Assembly (NCBI GenBank): GCA_030549495.1
Contig: JAUIRK010000109.1
Span: 203,501 to 267,500, forward strand
Origin: Nectonema munidae
Taxonomy: Eukaryota; Nematomorpha; Nectonematoida; Nectonematidae
Reading direction: 5' to 3'
DNA: 64,000 bases
Shown in pieces: positions 47,181 through 57,683 of this stretch (within the stretch, counting starts at the first letter, position 1; every line of letters begins with the position of its first letter). The notes beneath the pieces were generated by a model. The model was not told the origin of the DNA and did not search any database. It saw nothing but the letters and a program-made list of their open reading frames with translations. Position numbers and translations under genes: made by a program.

Positions 47181-48135
47181 ACACTTAAAAAGACACAATT
47201 CTCCACTTCACGCAAATATTCATGCACAGTCTGCAACAAATACATATACAAAAACTCCACAAGCATCAGATGCAACTCCACCGATTCCCACTGGATACAT
47301 CTCAAATGTTCAAATGTCTCACTCAAATCATACACAAACACCTGGAAATGCACAGATCATACAGTCACCTTAAAACCCAAAACTTATAAAAATTCCGATG
47401 ATACACAACTTCTCACCAGTCCTCAACTACCTCCCTCCCATAACCCCATTCACTCCTTCAAAGCAAATCAACATAAATGGCATAACAAACAAAACACAAG
47501 ATCTAATACACCTCACAAAACAGATAAACCCCAACATCATAACGATTCAAGAAAGCAAGCTCACTCCTACCAGAAAAACTCCCTATATCCCACACTATAC
47601 ACACATCAAACCGATCGGAAAAAGGACACGACTGAAGGAGGACTCCTAACATACATACACGAAATTCACAGACTTAACCTCTACTGTCAAACAGACATAT
47701 ATAGAACACCAACTCTTGCAAATCACTCTCAACAACAAACCATATCACATCACAAATATCTACATAGCGCCAAAAAAGCACTAAAACACTACTGATGATA
47801 TACTCATAAACGATTTCTTCAAATACTTATTCAAGCACAAAAACATAATACTTACTGGCGACATAAATGCTCACTCAACTGACTGGTTTTCCCCCTTCAC
47901 AGACAACAGAAGAGAAACCACCCAAGAAATAATACATCACTCTCACAACATGATCATCAACAACAACACTAGCACCAGACTTCCAATAAGGAAAACAAAC
48001 ACCCCATTCCAGCAACCAACATCTCCGGACTTAACATCCATTCCAACACATCTAATAAATAACATCCACTGGGAAACACTTACAAAACTATCATCAGACC
48101 ATCTACCCATCCTCACCACACTACATCTCCAAAAC

Positions 48136-48996
48136 ACAAAACACCAAGCTTACACAACACACATTGAAAATAACATAATCAATCACGAAAACACAATCAC
48201 TAGCACAAGCAACACACACAAACTGAACAAATTACTTACCAACTTCATCCTCGATGCTGACAAACAATTCATCCCAAAAGGTAATATCAGCACAAATAAC
48301 AAGCATAATCCACTCCCTCAAAACATTCGAGATCTCATTCTCAGAAGAGACACAACAAGACAACGTGACCCAAACTCAACTGAAATTAGAGATTTTAACG
48401 CACAAATTTCACAACTAATCAAACAACACAAACTCACTCTTTGGAAAGAACATATCAGCAAAAAATGGTCTCACAAGCACAACACACATATCTATTGGAA
48501 CACACTGCAACAACTACAAAACAAGAAAGTTCACTCAGACACCAATCCACAGATCCATTTCCTTTGGCAACCGCGCCAAAAGCAAAGACATAGAAATAGC
48601 CAATGCATTCAATCACTTCTTCACAAACACAACATCAAAAACCACGAACAAAACACACTGACTCATAGACAAACTTCTACAAAAACTTCCTAAACCAGAA
48701 TCTAAAATTACAACCTTTGACACAGAGAAAGCACTACACAGCACAAACAACAGCAAAGCTCTAGGTCCAGACCAATTATCAAATTTACATCTCAAACACC
48801 TTGGGCCAAGGGCAATTCAACTCCTCACCAGAATATACAATAATGCTCTCACTAACAACATAATTCCCCATATTTGGAAAACATCAAACAATACAATACA
48901 AAACACCAAGCTTACACAACACACATTGAAAATAACATAATCAATCACGAAAACACAATCACTAGCACAAGCAACACACACAAACTGAACAAATTT
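48136..48996 (+). repeat. 100-bp direct duplication within the LINE
   Basis: About 48136-48235 (AAACACCAAGCTTACACAAC onward to CAAACTGAACAAATT) recurs at about 48899-48996, essentially identical. The second copy replaces the expected LINE sequence at the boundary and is followed at once by the left arm of the inverted repeat at 48991. This signals a rearrangement rather than two insertions. Confidence 0.8.
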
Positions 48997-49078
48997 GTTG
49001 TGCAAACCTACTTTCAAACAAGTGGAAATATAGTTTAATTGTAAAAAAAATCAAATTTGCAAACATTTATTTTTTCTC
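48991..49078. repeat. Left arm of ~87-bp inverted repeat around the LINE 3' part
   Basis: AAATTTGTTGTGCAAACCTA (48991) through ATTTATTTTTTCT is the near-perfect inverse of 50835-50919, with a 2-base length difference in an A run. The arms bracket the reverse transcriptase to 3' end segment (49079-50834). They are AT-rich, unlike the C/A-rich LINE. No target duplication was resolved. Confidence 0.8.
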
Positions 49079-50834
49079 ATCCTAAACCAAACAAAGACAA
49101 AAATCTTCACTCATCTTACCGCCCAATCTTTCTTCTATCTCCAATCGCTAAAGTTCTTGAAAAAATTATTCTACAACACATCCAACCTCATATACCAAAC
49201 ATTAAGCACCAGCACGGATTCAAGAAATTACACTCTACTACAACAGCTCTTAAAACTTTACATAACACCATTGCTGAAGGCTTTAACACCAAAAAACCTT
49301 TCAACCGCACTGTTGTGACAACGCCCGACTTAAGCAAAGCCTTTGACACTCTTGATATGCACCTTCTCATTGACAAAATCATACACAAAACAAGCATCAA
49401 CCCTCTCTTCACACGCTTCCTAGCAAACTACCTACGAGGCAGATATACATACACAAAATACAACAACACTACTTCACGCTCGCGATACGCCCACTCAGGA
49501 GTTCCACAAGGAAGCACACTTTCACCAATCCTCTTCAACATCTACTAAAGCGACATGCCCTCTCCAAACAACAATCTAGTCAAAATCATCACATACGCAG
49601 ACGACATCACAATCGCATCTACCCATTAAGACATCCTCACAGCCACTTCTAACGCCTAAACCTACATAGAACTACTACAAAAATGGATTCTCACTAACAA
49701 ACTTCAAATAAACCCAGAAAAATCACAAGTCACTCTCTTCACACAATCAAACGTTGAAATAAAAACAAATCTCAACATCAAAATCAATGACACTGATATC
49801 CAAACAAACTTACATCCTAAAATATTGGGGCTCACTTTTGATCCAAAGCTCACGTACAATAAACACACATCACTCACCAAACAAAAAGCCAACAAAACCC
49901 TCAACATCCTCAAAGCCCTACCCGGAACCACCTGGGGAAAGCACAAAGAAACTATTTTAAATACCTATACAAGCATAACACGCCCAAATTTTGGAATATG
50001 GGGCAACACAATTTCAAAATCCAACATGGCAAAACTTCAAACAATCCAAAATACAGCCCTTAGAATATATACAGGCAACACTTCAGACACAAACACGCAA
50101 CATTTGCACACAGAAACAAAGATGATCCCTCTCAAAGAGCACATCAATATACACTCCTCCAACCTCATAGCTAAGGCTGCCGATCTACTACATCGCCCGC
50201 CTTCATCATTTCTACACGGCGCCCAAACCGCAACGACATGAAAAACACCATCTTCGACACTGAAAACATTATACACTTATACACATGCCCACAAAAACAC
50301 ACAAACATGACACAACCAACATCTATAAAACAATACACACACAAGCAGTCACTCACTACCTCAAATCAATGTCCCCTAACCAATTGCTTAGCGCGAATCC
50401 TCCTGAGATCCATCACACAGAATCTACACTACCCAGTTCCACACGACGACTCCTTGGGCAACTCAGAGCAAACAAATCTCCTTTTCTCTTCGATTACCTA
50501 CACAAAATCAATCCCAAAACACACTCATCACCCAACTGTCCTTTATGCAATGCACACAAACAACACATTACATCTATTTCAATGTTCTCACATTCACACA
50601 CACCTCAAATCCATTGACCTCTGGACACAACCATCAGAAGCAGCCATCCTACTATAAAAGTGGCGAACAAAACTAGAATCACTGCCTGACAAAGCTGAAA
50701 AACGCCTTAATCGCCTTGAGCTACCGAAATCAAGATGACAGCTCATGGAGGCAAACAACAACGACAAATAATGATGAACAGCATGAACTTCTATACCAAA
50801 CTATTGAAATAAATAGAAAAAGATTTTCAAATTC

Positions 50835-50919
50835 AGAAAAAATAAATGTTTGCAAATTTGATTTTTTACAATTAAACTATATTTCCACTTGTTTGAAAGT
50901 AGGTTTGCACAACAAATTT
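50835..50919. repeat. Right arm of the inverted repeat
   Basis: AGAAAAAATAAATGTTTGCA to TTTGCACAACAAATTT, inverse of 48991-49078. It directly follows a short segment (50700-50830) after the LINE coding end. Downstream 50920-51240 is ordinary AT-rich intron. Confidence 0.8.
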
Positions 50920-51247
50920 GCATATTCTAAAAATTCGTTTAAAAACAACTTATAAATTATTATTATTTAGCTAAATTATTGACCTTAATAAATTGCAGGA
51001 ATAATTCTATATTTTGAATCTATATTTATAATCAAAGGATTTTTTGTGTTTAAAAATTACAATTTTTTCAAAAAATTTTTATTATATTATAGGTATAATA
51101 AATAAAATATACATGCAAAAAAATTTCTCACATGTTTTAGCTTAGTCTACTGAACATCTGCATTAGGTTTTGCATTATTCTAGTGAAGATTTTTGATGAC
51201 TTGATTTATAAAAGTAAATAACTGTTGTCTTTCTTTTAAAACAACAG

Positions 51248-51399
51248 GTGTATACATCACGCCCTTGACTACAATGAAATTCGCTTGTTGAAATCCTTGT
51301 TAGTTCTTTCGGCTGATCCTTCAATCACCACATACTCTGGTCTATCTTGCAAAGAAGAAATCCAAAACACTTCGCCTCAAGTTAAAGATTTCTTCAAAT
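51248..51399 (+). CDS. BCOR-like gene, ankyrin repeat 3 exon (right border uncertain)
   Basis: Acceptor ACAACAG at 51241-51247. The first base completes an Arg codon with the phase-2 exon at 43163, giving DGSRCIHHALDYNEIRLLKS, then LLVLSADPSITTYSG. Repeat 3 of BCOR has DGTRPLHDAV, L-GADP and ATYSG at the same places, so identity is strong. After TYSG the frame reads LSCKEEIQNTSPQVKDFF, comparable to the helix after the BCOR ankyrin array. The frame stays open to 51620, but that tail is Phe/Leu-rich and unlike the family. Possible donors are GTTTTT at 51400 or GTTAAA at 51381; neither joins in frame to 55969, so a small exon is probably missing between them. Confidence 0.85.
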
Positions 51400-52344
51400 G
51401 TTTTTCTTTCGTTTTTTCTCATTCTTGCTTCCTTTATAATTCCCTCTTTGCTATTTTTCATTCAAGATTATTACTTCCTATACAATCCAAGCATAAAGAG
51501 ACAAGATTCTATAACAACCACGTCAACCTACAACTGTCCCTTAATTTCATACTCCAACTCTTTTTTAAGCGACAAACATATCAATGGTATCTATTTTTTA
51601 TATTGCTTATTAAAAATTGACCAAATTATTATGAACCCAAATTTAGTAGGAATTAGAAATGGCGATGTAACAAATTTGTAAATTAAAATTGGAAATGGTA
51701 AAACTCTTAATCCCTACTATTATTTTTTCTATACTTTTAAAATATAAACTCTCTCATTAAATGATTTCCTTAATTTTAGCATAATACAAATTATTTAGTT
51801 ACTTTTGTTCTCAGTAAAATTGGCATTAACAAATTGCATTCACTGGAAATATTTTTAGTTACGTAGCATTAATTCTGATTTAACGTTTTCATGTTTTCAC
51901 ATTTTATTCACTTTGTTTTCGAACATTTTATTTTAGAATAACTTATACTAAAGTAGTAAATTGATCATGTTGATTTTAATTCTTTTGTCATTCTAGATTA
52001 AAATTGCGGCTGATGTTTTATCTCTGGCTAAGTTGTGGCTAGATACATCTTTATCATTTTTGACTTATTTTCACAGCGTTTAACATCGATCTTTTTCTAT
52101 TTCATCATGATGGTATTTTTGTCAATCGATACATAGCCAAATACGGTATATCAAAGACTCATGTACTGTTAGTTCAATCATTATGCTTTTATATATTTTA
52201 CAAAAATCGATTAAAAAATTGTCTCTTGTTGATATAATTAATGGTTCTATTTCTATCATCAATAAGGATGGAACAAAATCTTTACTCAAGATCAAGTTTG
52301 TTGAAGCTCTCAAAGTTTGAAATTAAAAATAGAAAATAGCTTAT

Positions 52345-52800
52345 ATCTAAGGCGCACATCCTCGAAATTTTTGGGGGCACGATCTTTTTTTAAATTTTCA
52401 AAATTTATTTTAAGAATTTTTGTCGATGTGTGCACACCACCATTATTTCCCGACATTACACTTGCACTCTTAGCTCCCATTTCCACCTGGTTGCGTATAA
52501 CCCCGAATTGTATCAAGTTTGTTTGTGATTGTCATAGCATCATTCCTTCTCGTTCAACAAGAGAATCAAATCAATCATATATGATAGACTGAAGGCAAAA
52601 AGAAACAGATAATTCTTTATGCCCACTATTATTTTTACACTCATCTATTAGGATAGAGTTGATTCCAGATTCTTCAATTTCGTCTCTAATCACCTGAATA
52701 GCTCTTTGGACTAGAACAAATTCTTCACATGATCGTTAATGCCAATAATTTGGAGATTTACAGCTTTTCAAAGCTCATCACGCATTTCTCTGAAATTAGG
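52345..52800. mobile_element. Terminus and flank of another GCGCACATCC-family element
   Basis: AAGGCGCACATCCTCGAAAT at about 52349 followed by a G run and TTTTAAATTTTCAAAAT parallels copies A and B. Further on, a minus-strand frame at about 52640-52730 reads QRAIQVIRDEIEESGINS, faintly like the helical segment before the dimerisation block of TTF-type hAT transposases. No opposite end was found. Confidence 0.4.
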
Positions 52801-53195
52801 ATTTATATATAGAGACCAACCACGTAATATTATTTTTATGCCACACTCATTTAACACTAGGAAGGCCAACTTTTTTAAATGTTTGCTATAATATAGATTC
52901 AAAATTTATTTACTTAAAAAAAGCATTAATTAAATATTTTATGTATTATAAGTAACACAAATTTAAAGCTGTTTATTCTTCAGACTTTATCTCTGGGTCT
53001 TTCTAAAATGCTTATCGAGGTAAAAAAATCAATTATCTTAATTCACAAATTTTATTAAATTTAAACTAAGTGCTCCAAAATGCTTAATGTCTTGCGTTTA
53101 AAGATATCTCTTTCTAAATAAAAAAATTAGGGGGTTCTATGCGATTCAATCGCCTTTCTAGTGTTGATGTGCAGTGAAAAGTCATTGAAACAATT

Positions 53196-53405
53196 ATGAG
53201 AGCATCAGAACAGGCAAATAGCAACACAGCTATCGAGAGAGGGAAAAAGCTGGAAGAGGAAGAAATCATCTCTCTGAGAGCACCATATACAACAGAAGAG
53301 AGGGAGCCTCCAGAGATTGATGATGAAAGCACACCTTCCATTTATTCTGTAACAGCTAGACTGGGACTTGTCAGCCGCGATCAAGAGCGATACTCAGTTC
53401 CATGA
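53196..53405 (+). other. Unrecognised acidic open stretch
   Basis: 69 codons (ERGKKLEEEEIISLRAPY, TTEEREPPEIDDESTPSI) of less AT-rich composition than the flanks, continuing upstream in frame to about 53140 with a stop. It looks like real coding sequence. However, no acceptor/donor pair in a phase matching the BCOR-like gene was found and I recognise no family. It could be a missing exon, a different gene or a transposon scrap. Confidence 0.25.
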
Positions 53406-53533
53406 TCGTCACTACAACGGCATATACTTGCTCACGGCTTAACTGAAGACATCAGATAGCGGTTCTCAGTGTAAATATTGTGAATATAAATATTTTATAA
53501 TGTACTACTATGTGTATTTTATTTGGTCTGAAC

Positions 53534-53870
53534 TAGAGATTTGCCGATTAATCATTATAGGAAGCGGTACTATCGGCCATTTTTTAAAGAACCGGTATCG
53601 TTAAAGAAATAAAATGGCCGATTCTTTATATTTGTTTAAAATTAAAAATTTGGATTAAATTTATACCATTTGTGTACAAGAAATTTCACGTGGAGAAAAA
53701 AAATTTTACTACCACTAATCTGAAAAATCATCTTCAAACTTAACAACATCAAGAGAAGTTAGAAGAAGAAGAATAAAAAAGAGGTATCGGAAAAAAGAGG
53801 TTTTGAAATCGGTAGAGAACAATAAAAATATATTGGAATCGGATAAAATTCTGGAATCGGTACATCACCT
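53534..53870. mobile_element. hAT-type MITE, 337 bp
   Basis: Ends TAGAGATTTGCCGATT (53534) and AATCGGTACATCACCT (ends 53870) are imperfect inverted repeats. The flanks GTCTGAAC (53526-53533) and GTCTCAAC (53871-53878) are an 8-bp duplication with one mismatch. Inside, ATCGGT/ACCGAT motifs recur several times. No coding sequence is intrinsic to it. Confidence 0.65.
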
Positions 53871-54951
53871 GTCTCAACCAAAAAACTGTCTCAAAACTAT
53901 TTATAGAAAAAAAGATACAATCTAAAAGATTTTCCTCAACCTCTCCTCTCAACAATTTGGCCTGGCTCATTTCAAATGAATTTCTTAGGTGGGTTCATTG
54001 CTCTGTACTGAGACACTTTGCCGCTTAAAATTATATTTTAAAAATTATAAATATAAAAATTTTTAGCAAAGAAATCCTACCAAACTACATTCTCTAACTT
54101 TATTTTACTTATTGACTCTTTATTTTACTTATTGGTCATAAGCAAAGAAACATCCTATTTTATCTTCATATTATTACTACATACACATCAGGGGCGCACA
54201 TCCTCGGAATTATTGGGGGCGAAATTTTTTTGTTGCAATTTTCAAAATTAGTGGTCTGGAAATACCACGAGAGAGCAAATATTCTAGCAATCCTTTAAAA
54301 TATAGTGTATTCAGCGCATACCTAAAGTCCTAAATTTATAAGACTACTTAATTTTTTTTTTATACAAATTTGGTGAATTTAAATACTATATTTTCAGCGA
54401 AAATATTTTAATTAAATTTGCATATCGAATATACACTAGTTTAAAAAAATCCAAAATTGTTGGGGGTGGAATAGGCTTTTCATTTGAAAATGAAGTAGTC
54501 TATCAGGCACATTACAGGAATTGATGAAAGGATATTTGATTAGAAAACAAATAACTGTAGGTTGGATAGTTTTATATGAGTGAATGCAGTCTTAAGGCAA
54601 AGAGTCTACTAGACACCCTTCAATGTTTATATGAAAAAATGTGATTGATTCAGGGGCAAGGGTATAAAATGAAGTTATAATTGTGGAAACAAAAATAAAA
54701 CAATAAATTAAGATAGCATTATTTCATTTTTCTCAGCATCATTCAAAAATAGTTTAAACGCTAAATTCATGCAAGCTACAAAAATCTACAAAAAGTAAAA
54801 TAACTTTTAACATTTTGCAATGATTTGCTTTTTATAATAACTTTTAAGGAAAAAATGTCTATCAGAAAAAGTTATAGAGCTTCAACAAAAACTAAAAAAT
54901 TTTACAGCATAACTTAAGTTTTTGAAAACTAATTTGACGTATCCCCTACAG

Positions 54952-55176
54952 CAGCGTTTTTCAAACTGTGGGTCCCGACCCTTCAGTGGGTCGCGTGAAA
55001 AATAAAATGGGTGACAAAAAAGAAAGGACATATAAATAGTCGATGCTGAATAAATGAACCTAGTGAACAGAGTTTGTCTTATTACACATAAGTATTATGG
55101 GCCGCAATGCAAACCGTGGTTCTTGCTATATATTCTCGCTTTTTTTCTTGCAGTAAAAAAAGTTTGAAAAAGGCTG
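54952..55176. mobile_element. hAT MITE with perfect duplication and empty site
   Basis: CAGCGTTTTTCAAACTGTGG at 54952 pairs with AGTTTGAAAAAGGCTG ending at 55176. CCCTACAG flanks both sides (54944-54951 and 55177-55184). Copy A has the same sequence with a single CCCTACAG (about 2971-2978) and no insert, giving the empty site. The ends resemble SPIN/Charlie-type hAT ends, including a GGGTCCCGACCC block. Confidence 0.9.
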
Positions 55177-55194
55177 CCCTACAGCATACTCTAT

Positions 55195-55345
55195 GGGTGA
55201 CATGACAGGTTGGTTGAGATGATGAACTAAGCATGGAAGCCTCTGGATTTGATTCCTCATCTATACGAATTTGTTCATAGTTTGACATAAGCGGTACATC
55301 AGTGCCTTGTCAATGAAAATACACCCGCTGCACCTTAACTTTTAC
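55195..55345 (+). mobile_element. tRNA-derived SINE, copy 2
   Basis: Same body as copy 1: TGGTTGAGATGATG A-box region, then GGATTTGATTCC in the B-box position, then CATAGTTTGACATAAGCGG and ACACCCGCTGCACC. It lies in the block shared between copies A and B, so these two copies derive from one insertion carried along with the host element. Confidence 0.6.
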
Positions 55346-55968
55346 TCAAAATTTAAAAATTTGTTACATAATTAACATAAGAGAGAAAGGAAAGAAAATA
55401 AACTAATAAAGCAATTTTCACTATTTTAAAATGGAACCGTCTGTTCTCAGAAAAATTCAAAATAATAGGAGGCATAAAGAATGAGAGTTTATTTGATATT
55501 TTCAAGTTTTTATAAGCAGCAAAAGCCAACGTTTAAGTAGCTAACCCTTGTAGGGTGATTTGATAGAACTTGTGTTTTTTACATATTGTAAAGAATCATA
55601 GTATACAAAAATGGTAATTTAATAACATTTTATAAAATTATTTAAGTCTAAAAACAAGTTAAAAAGCTTTTTAAAGGCTCTTCTTTTTGTTAAATGCAAT
55701 CTTTTGTTTCTATGAAAGATATTAATCATATTATCATCTCACCTAGGATTACAACCAACCAACACATGTAATTCTACGATGCTGACAATAGTAAACTATG
55801 GTCGAATACTGTTTGCTTATTCTATCTAAGATACTTAAATGTAAACATAGCCATGGTTAAGGCATTTAATCTCAAATTAAAACTTCTTTCTTGATTTATT
55901 TTGTTGTACTTAAATTCGTTACGCGCATATTTCTCTTATACCTATAACCCTTCCTTATTTTATTGTAG

Positions 55969-56107
55969 AAGATGTGAAAGAAGAACTATTAACCACATTG
56001 ACGCATTCTTCACTCTTATCAGATGTAAACTCTGCCGAAAATTCTCTCATCACATTTGAAATTTCAGATGATCCATTACCCCCTATCTTTAATGTTGAAC
56101 ACTCCAA
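55969..56107 (+). CDS. BCOR-like gene, exon entering the PUFD region
   Basis: Acceptor TATTGTAG at 55961-55968, donor AA/GTATTC at 56108. In the only long frame it encodes DVKEELLTTLTHSSLLSDVN, then ITFEISDDPLPPIFNVEHS. The FE-S-DPLPP-FNV segment matches the start of the BCOR PUFD domain (FEFSETPLLPCYNIQV in human, from memory), the module that binds the RAWUL domain of PCGF1. It needs one base from the previous exon and leaves in phase 2. The conserved segment between the ankyrin array and PUFD was not found, so an exon is probably missing upstream. Confidence 0.75.
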
Positions 56108-56395
56108 GTATTCTTTTTTTATTTTTTCTTCATTCCTTTAAAAAGACGAATCAAAAATATTAATTCTCATTGACCGTTGTAAATGTTTTTTTGCATTTCT
56201 TGCCTATCTTGTTTCTACTTTTGCTGAAAAAGAAAACCCCTCATAATTTTTAGTCCTTTTCTTCCAAAACCTCAGAAGGATGAAGACCTGTCACCACGCT
56301 TCTTAATTCTATTCACTATTATCACTTTGATATTACTACCATATACCTAAATTTTTTTCTGTAAATTTGAAACTTTTTTTTAATTATAATAAAAA

Positions 56396-57150
56396 TGAGT
56401 AATGCTGAAGCATTTAGCTAATAATAAAAGTTATAAATTTTATTAGCCAAAATCAATAATATCGCTGAATTTTCGTATCATAAAAATTATTTAATATTAA
56501 TGCTTACTGTAATAAGCATACATACTCTAAAATTATCATGTAGTTATAGTCTTAGTATAAAATAGTATAATAGGGGGTCGAACATATGCTAATAAAAATG
56601 TGATGTTTGTACATTTAGTCGCCTCTTACGACATGCAGTATCACTATATACCTATTTGAATGCAGCTTATAAATTGCAGGTATATATATATATATATATA
56701 ATATTAGTATTGAAAATGTTGATTTGTTGTAGATGTTACTTTTGAAAGATTCCATTTTTAATTATGCAGAGTTTGAAAATTGTGTATATATCTGCTATTT
56801 ATACCCTGCATTAGAGTAAGTATATTGTGATACTGCATGTGGTAAAAGCGACTAAATCTTCATATAACAACATTATACGTATCAGCATCCCATTTTTATT
56901 ATCATATGTTTTTCCCCCTATTACACTATTTTATACTATCATTGTACACTATAACTACATTGTATTTTTAGAGTATTTATGCTTATTACAGTAAGTATTT
57001 ATACTAAATATTTTTTATATAATTTTTATATTTTTTTTATTCTGTCCATTGAATGTCTGATGAAGGATTTTTAATCCGAAAAGTTGCCAATATTATTAAT
57101 TTTGGCTAATAAAATTTATACAATCTCATAATTTTATTCATTTAAGTACA
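56396..57150. mobile_element. Hairpin (foldback) MITE, ~750 bp
   Basis: The left half, from TTATTAGCCAAAATCAATAAT (about 56440), is mirrored by ATTATTAATTTTGGCTAATAA (about 57090). CTTACTGTAATAAGCATA (about 56505) mirrors TATGCTTATTACAGTAAG (about 56980), and TATAAAATAGTATAATAGGGG mirrors CCCCTATTACACTATTTTATA. The loop holds a (TA)n run near 56685. Matches are imperfect, with indels. No coding sequence. It sits in the intron just after the PUFD exon. Confidence 0.75.
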
Positions 57151-57360
57151 TATCTCAAGCATATAACTAGATTTTCCTGTGCGTTTAATTGCATACTTTT
57201 TTATAATAATATTTACTCCCTCCGTCTTTGATTCCATATATTTAAAATGGGGTGACTACTGTTGTGTTTTTAACAGGCACTGAAAAAATCAATTTCTAAT
57301 GATCTATAGCAGTGGTTTCTGGGTTTAAGAATTTTTAAAGGAGCCGTGAGGCAATATCTA

Positions 57361-57490
57361 AAGGTACCGTAAAGGTACCGTGGGGTGTTTTCACCGAGAA
57401 GGCACATTGCGCCGCTTGTATCGAACTATGGGAAAGTAGGCTTGATGGGGGATCGAACCCAAGACCTAACCCACCTTACTCACGCCCCCT
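57361..57490 (-). mobile_element. tRNA-derived SINE, copy 3, inverted and diverged
   Basis: On the minus strand: a tRNA-like head with B box GGTTCGATCCC (plus-strand 57449-57459), then CATAGTTCGATACAAGCGGC, then GCGCAATGTGCCTTCTCGG, ACACCCCACGGTACC. These blocks occur in the same order in copies 1 and 2 (CATAGTTTGACATAAGCGG, CAGTGCCTTGTC, TACACCCGCTGTACC). The B box is closer to the tRNA consensus than in copies 1 and 2, so it may be a different subfamily. Confidence 0.55.
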
Positions 57491-57683
57491 AAAATGTTTA
57501 TCTATTTAAAAAATCTAACTTGGTACTAATTTACCTTTTTGGGGATTAATTTTTTAAACTTAGTTAGCTTTTTTTCTGTAAATAAATAACTCAAATAAAT
57601 AATTAATATTTTTTAATTTCAATTTTATTTTTCTTCGTAATTTCTATCATTTGTGATGCGTTTTTTGGTTTCTTATACTGACA

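Larger units (their letters stand above)
47085..50660 (+). mobile_element. LINE with 2A-like peptide, Cys/His finger, endonuclease and reverse transcriptase
   Basis: Parts in order on the + strand: a 2A-like GDIETNPGP (47154-47180); a Cys/His finger (about 47220-47350: CTVCNKY, IRCNSTDSHWIHLKCS); an AP-type endonuclease (NINGITNKTQDLI near 47470, ITIQESKL, then GDINAHSTDWFSP near 47855 and LSSDHLPI near 48095); a linker; reverse transcriptase (49057-49548: HQHGFKKLHSTTTAL, LSKAFDTLDMHLL, GVPQGSTLSPILFNIY; YADD at 49594-49605); then LGLTFDPKLTY, ITRPNFGIWG and LQTIQNTALRIYTGNT to about 50240; and a C-terminal tail to about 50655. About six frame changes or stops. The strand is strikingly C/A-rich and G-poor. 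The set resembles Jockey/CR1-type elements; clade not certain. Confidence 0.85.
54187..55550. mobile_element. GCGCACATCC-family element, copy B
   Basis: Left end CAGGGGCGCACATCCTCGGA matches copy A at 1499, including the AGTGGTCTGGAAATACCACG block. From 54525 it matches copy A from about 2570 to 3345 (GATGAAAGGATATTTGATT onward, through the SINE, to GCCAACGTTTAAGTAGCTA). Copy B lacks the foldback arms and the right terminus. It has gained a 225-bp hAT MITE at 54952. By eye the shared block is about 90% alike. Confidence 0.75.

Noticed and set aside
51400-51620. Continuation of the ankyrin exon frame as coding
   Set aside because: Phe/Leu-rich, low complexity and unlike the BCOR family; read as intron.
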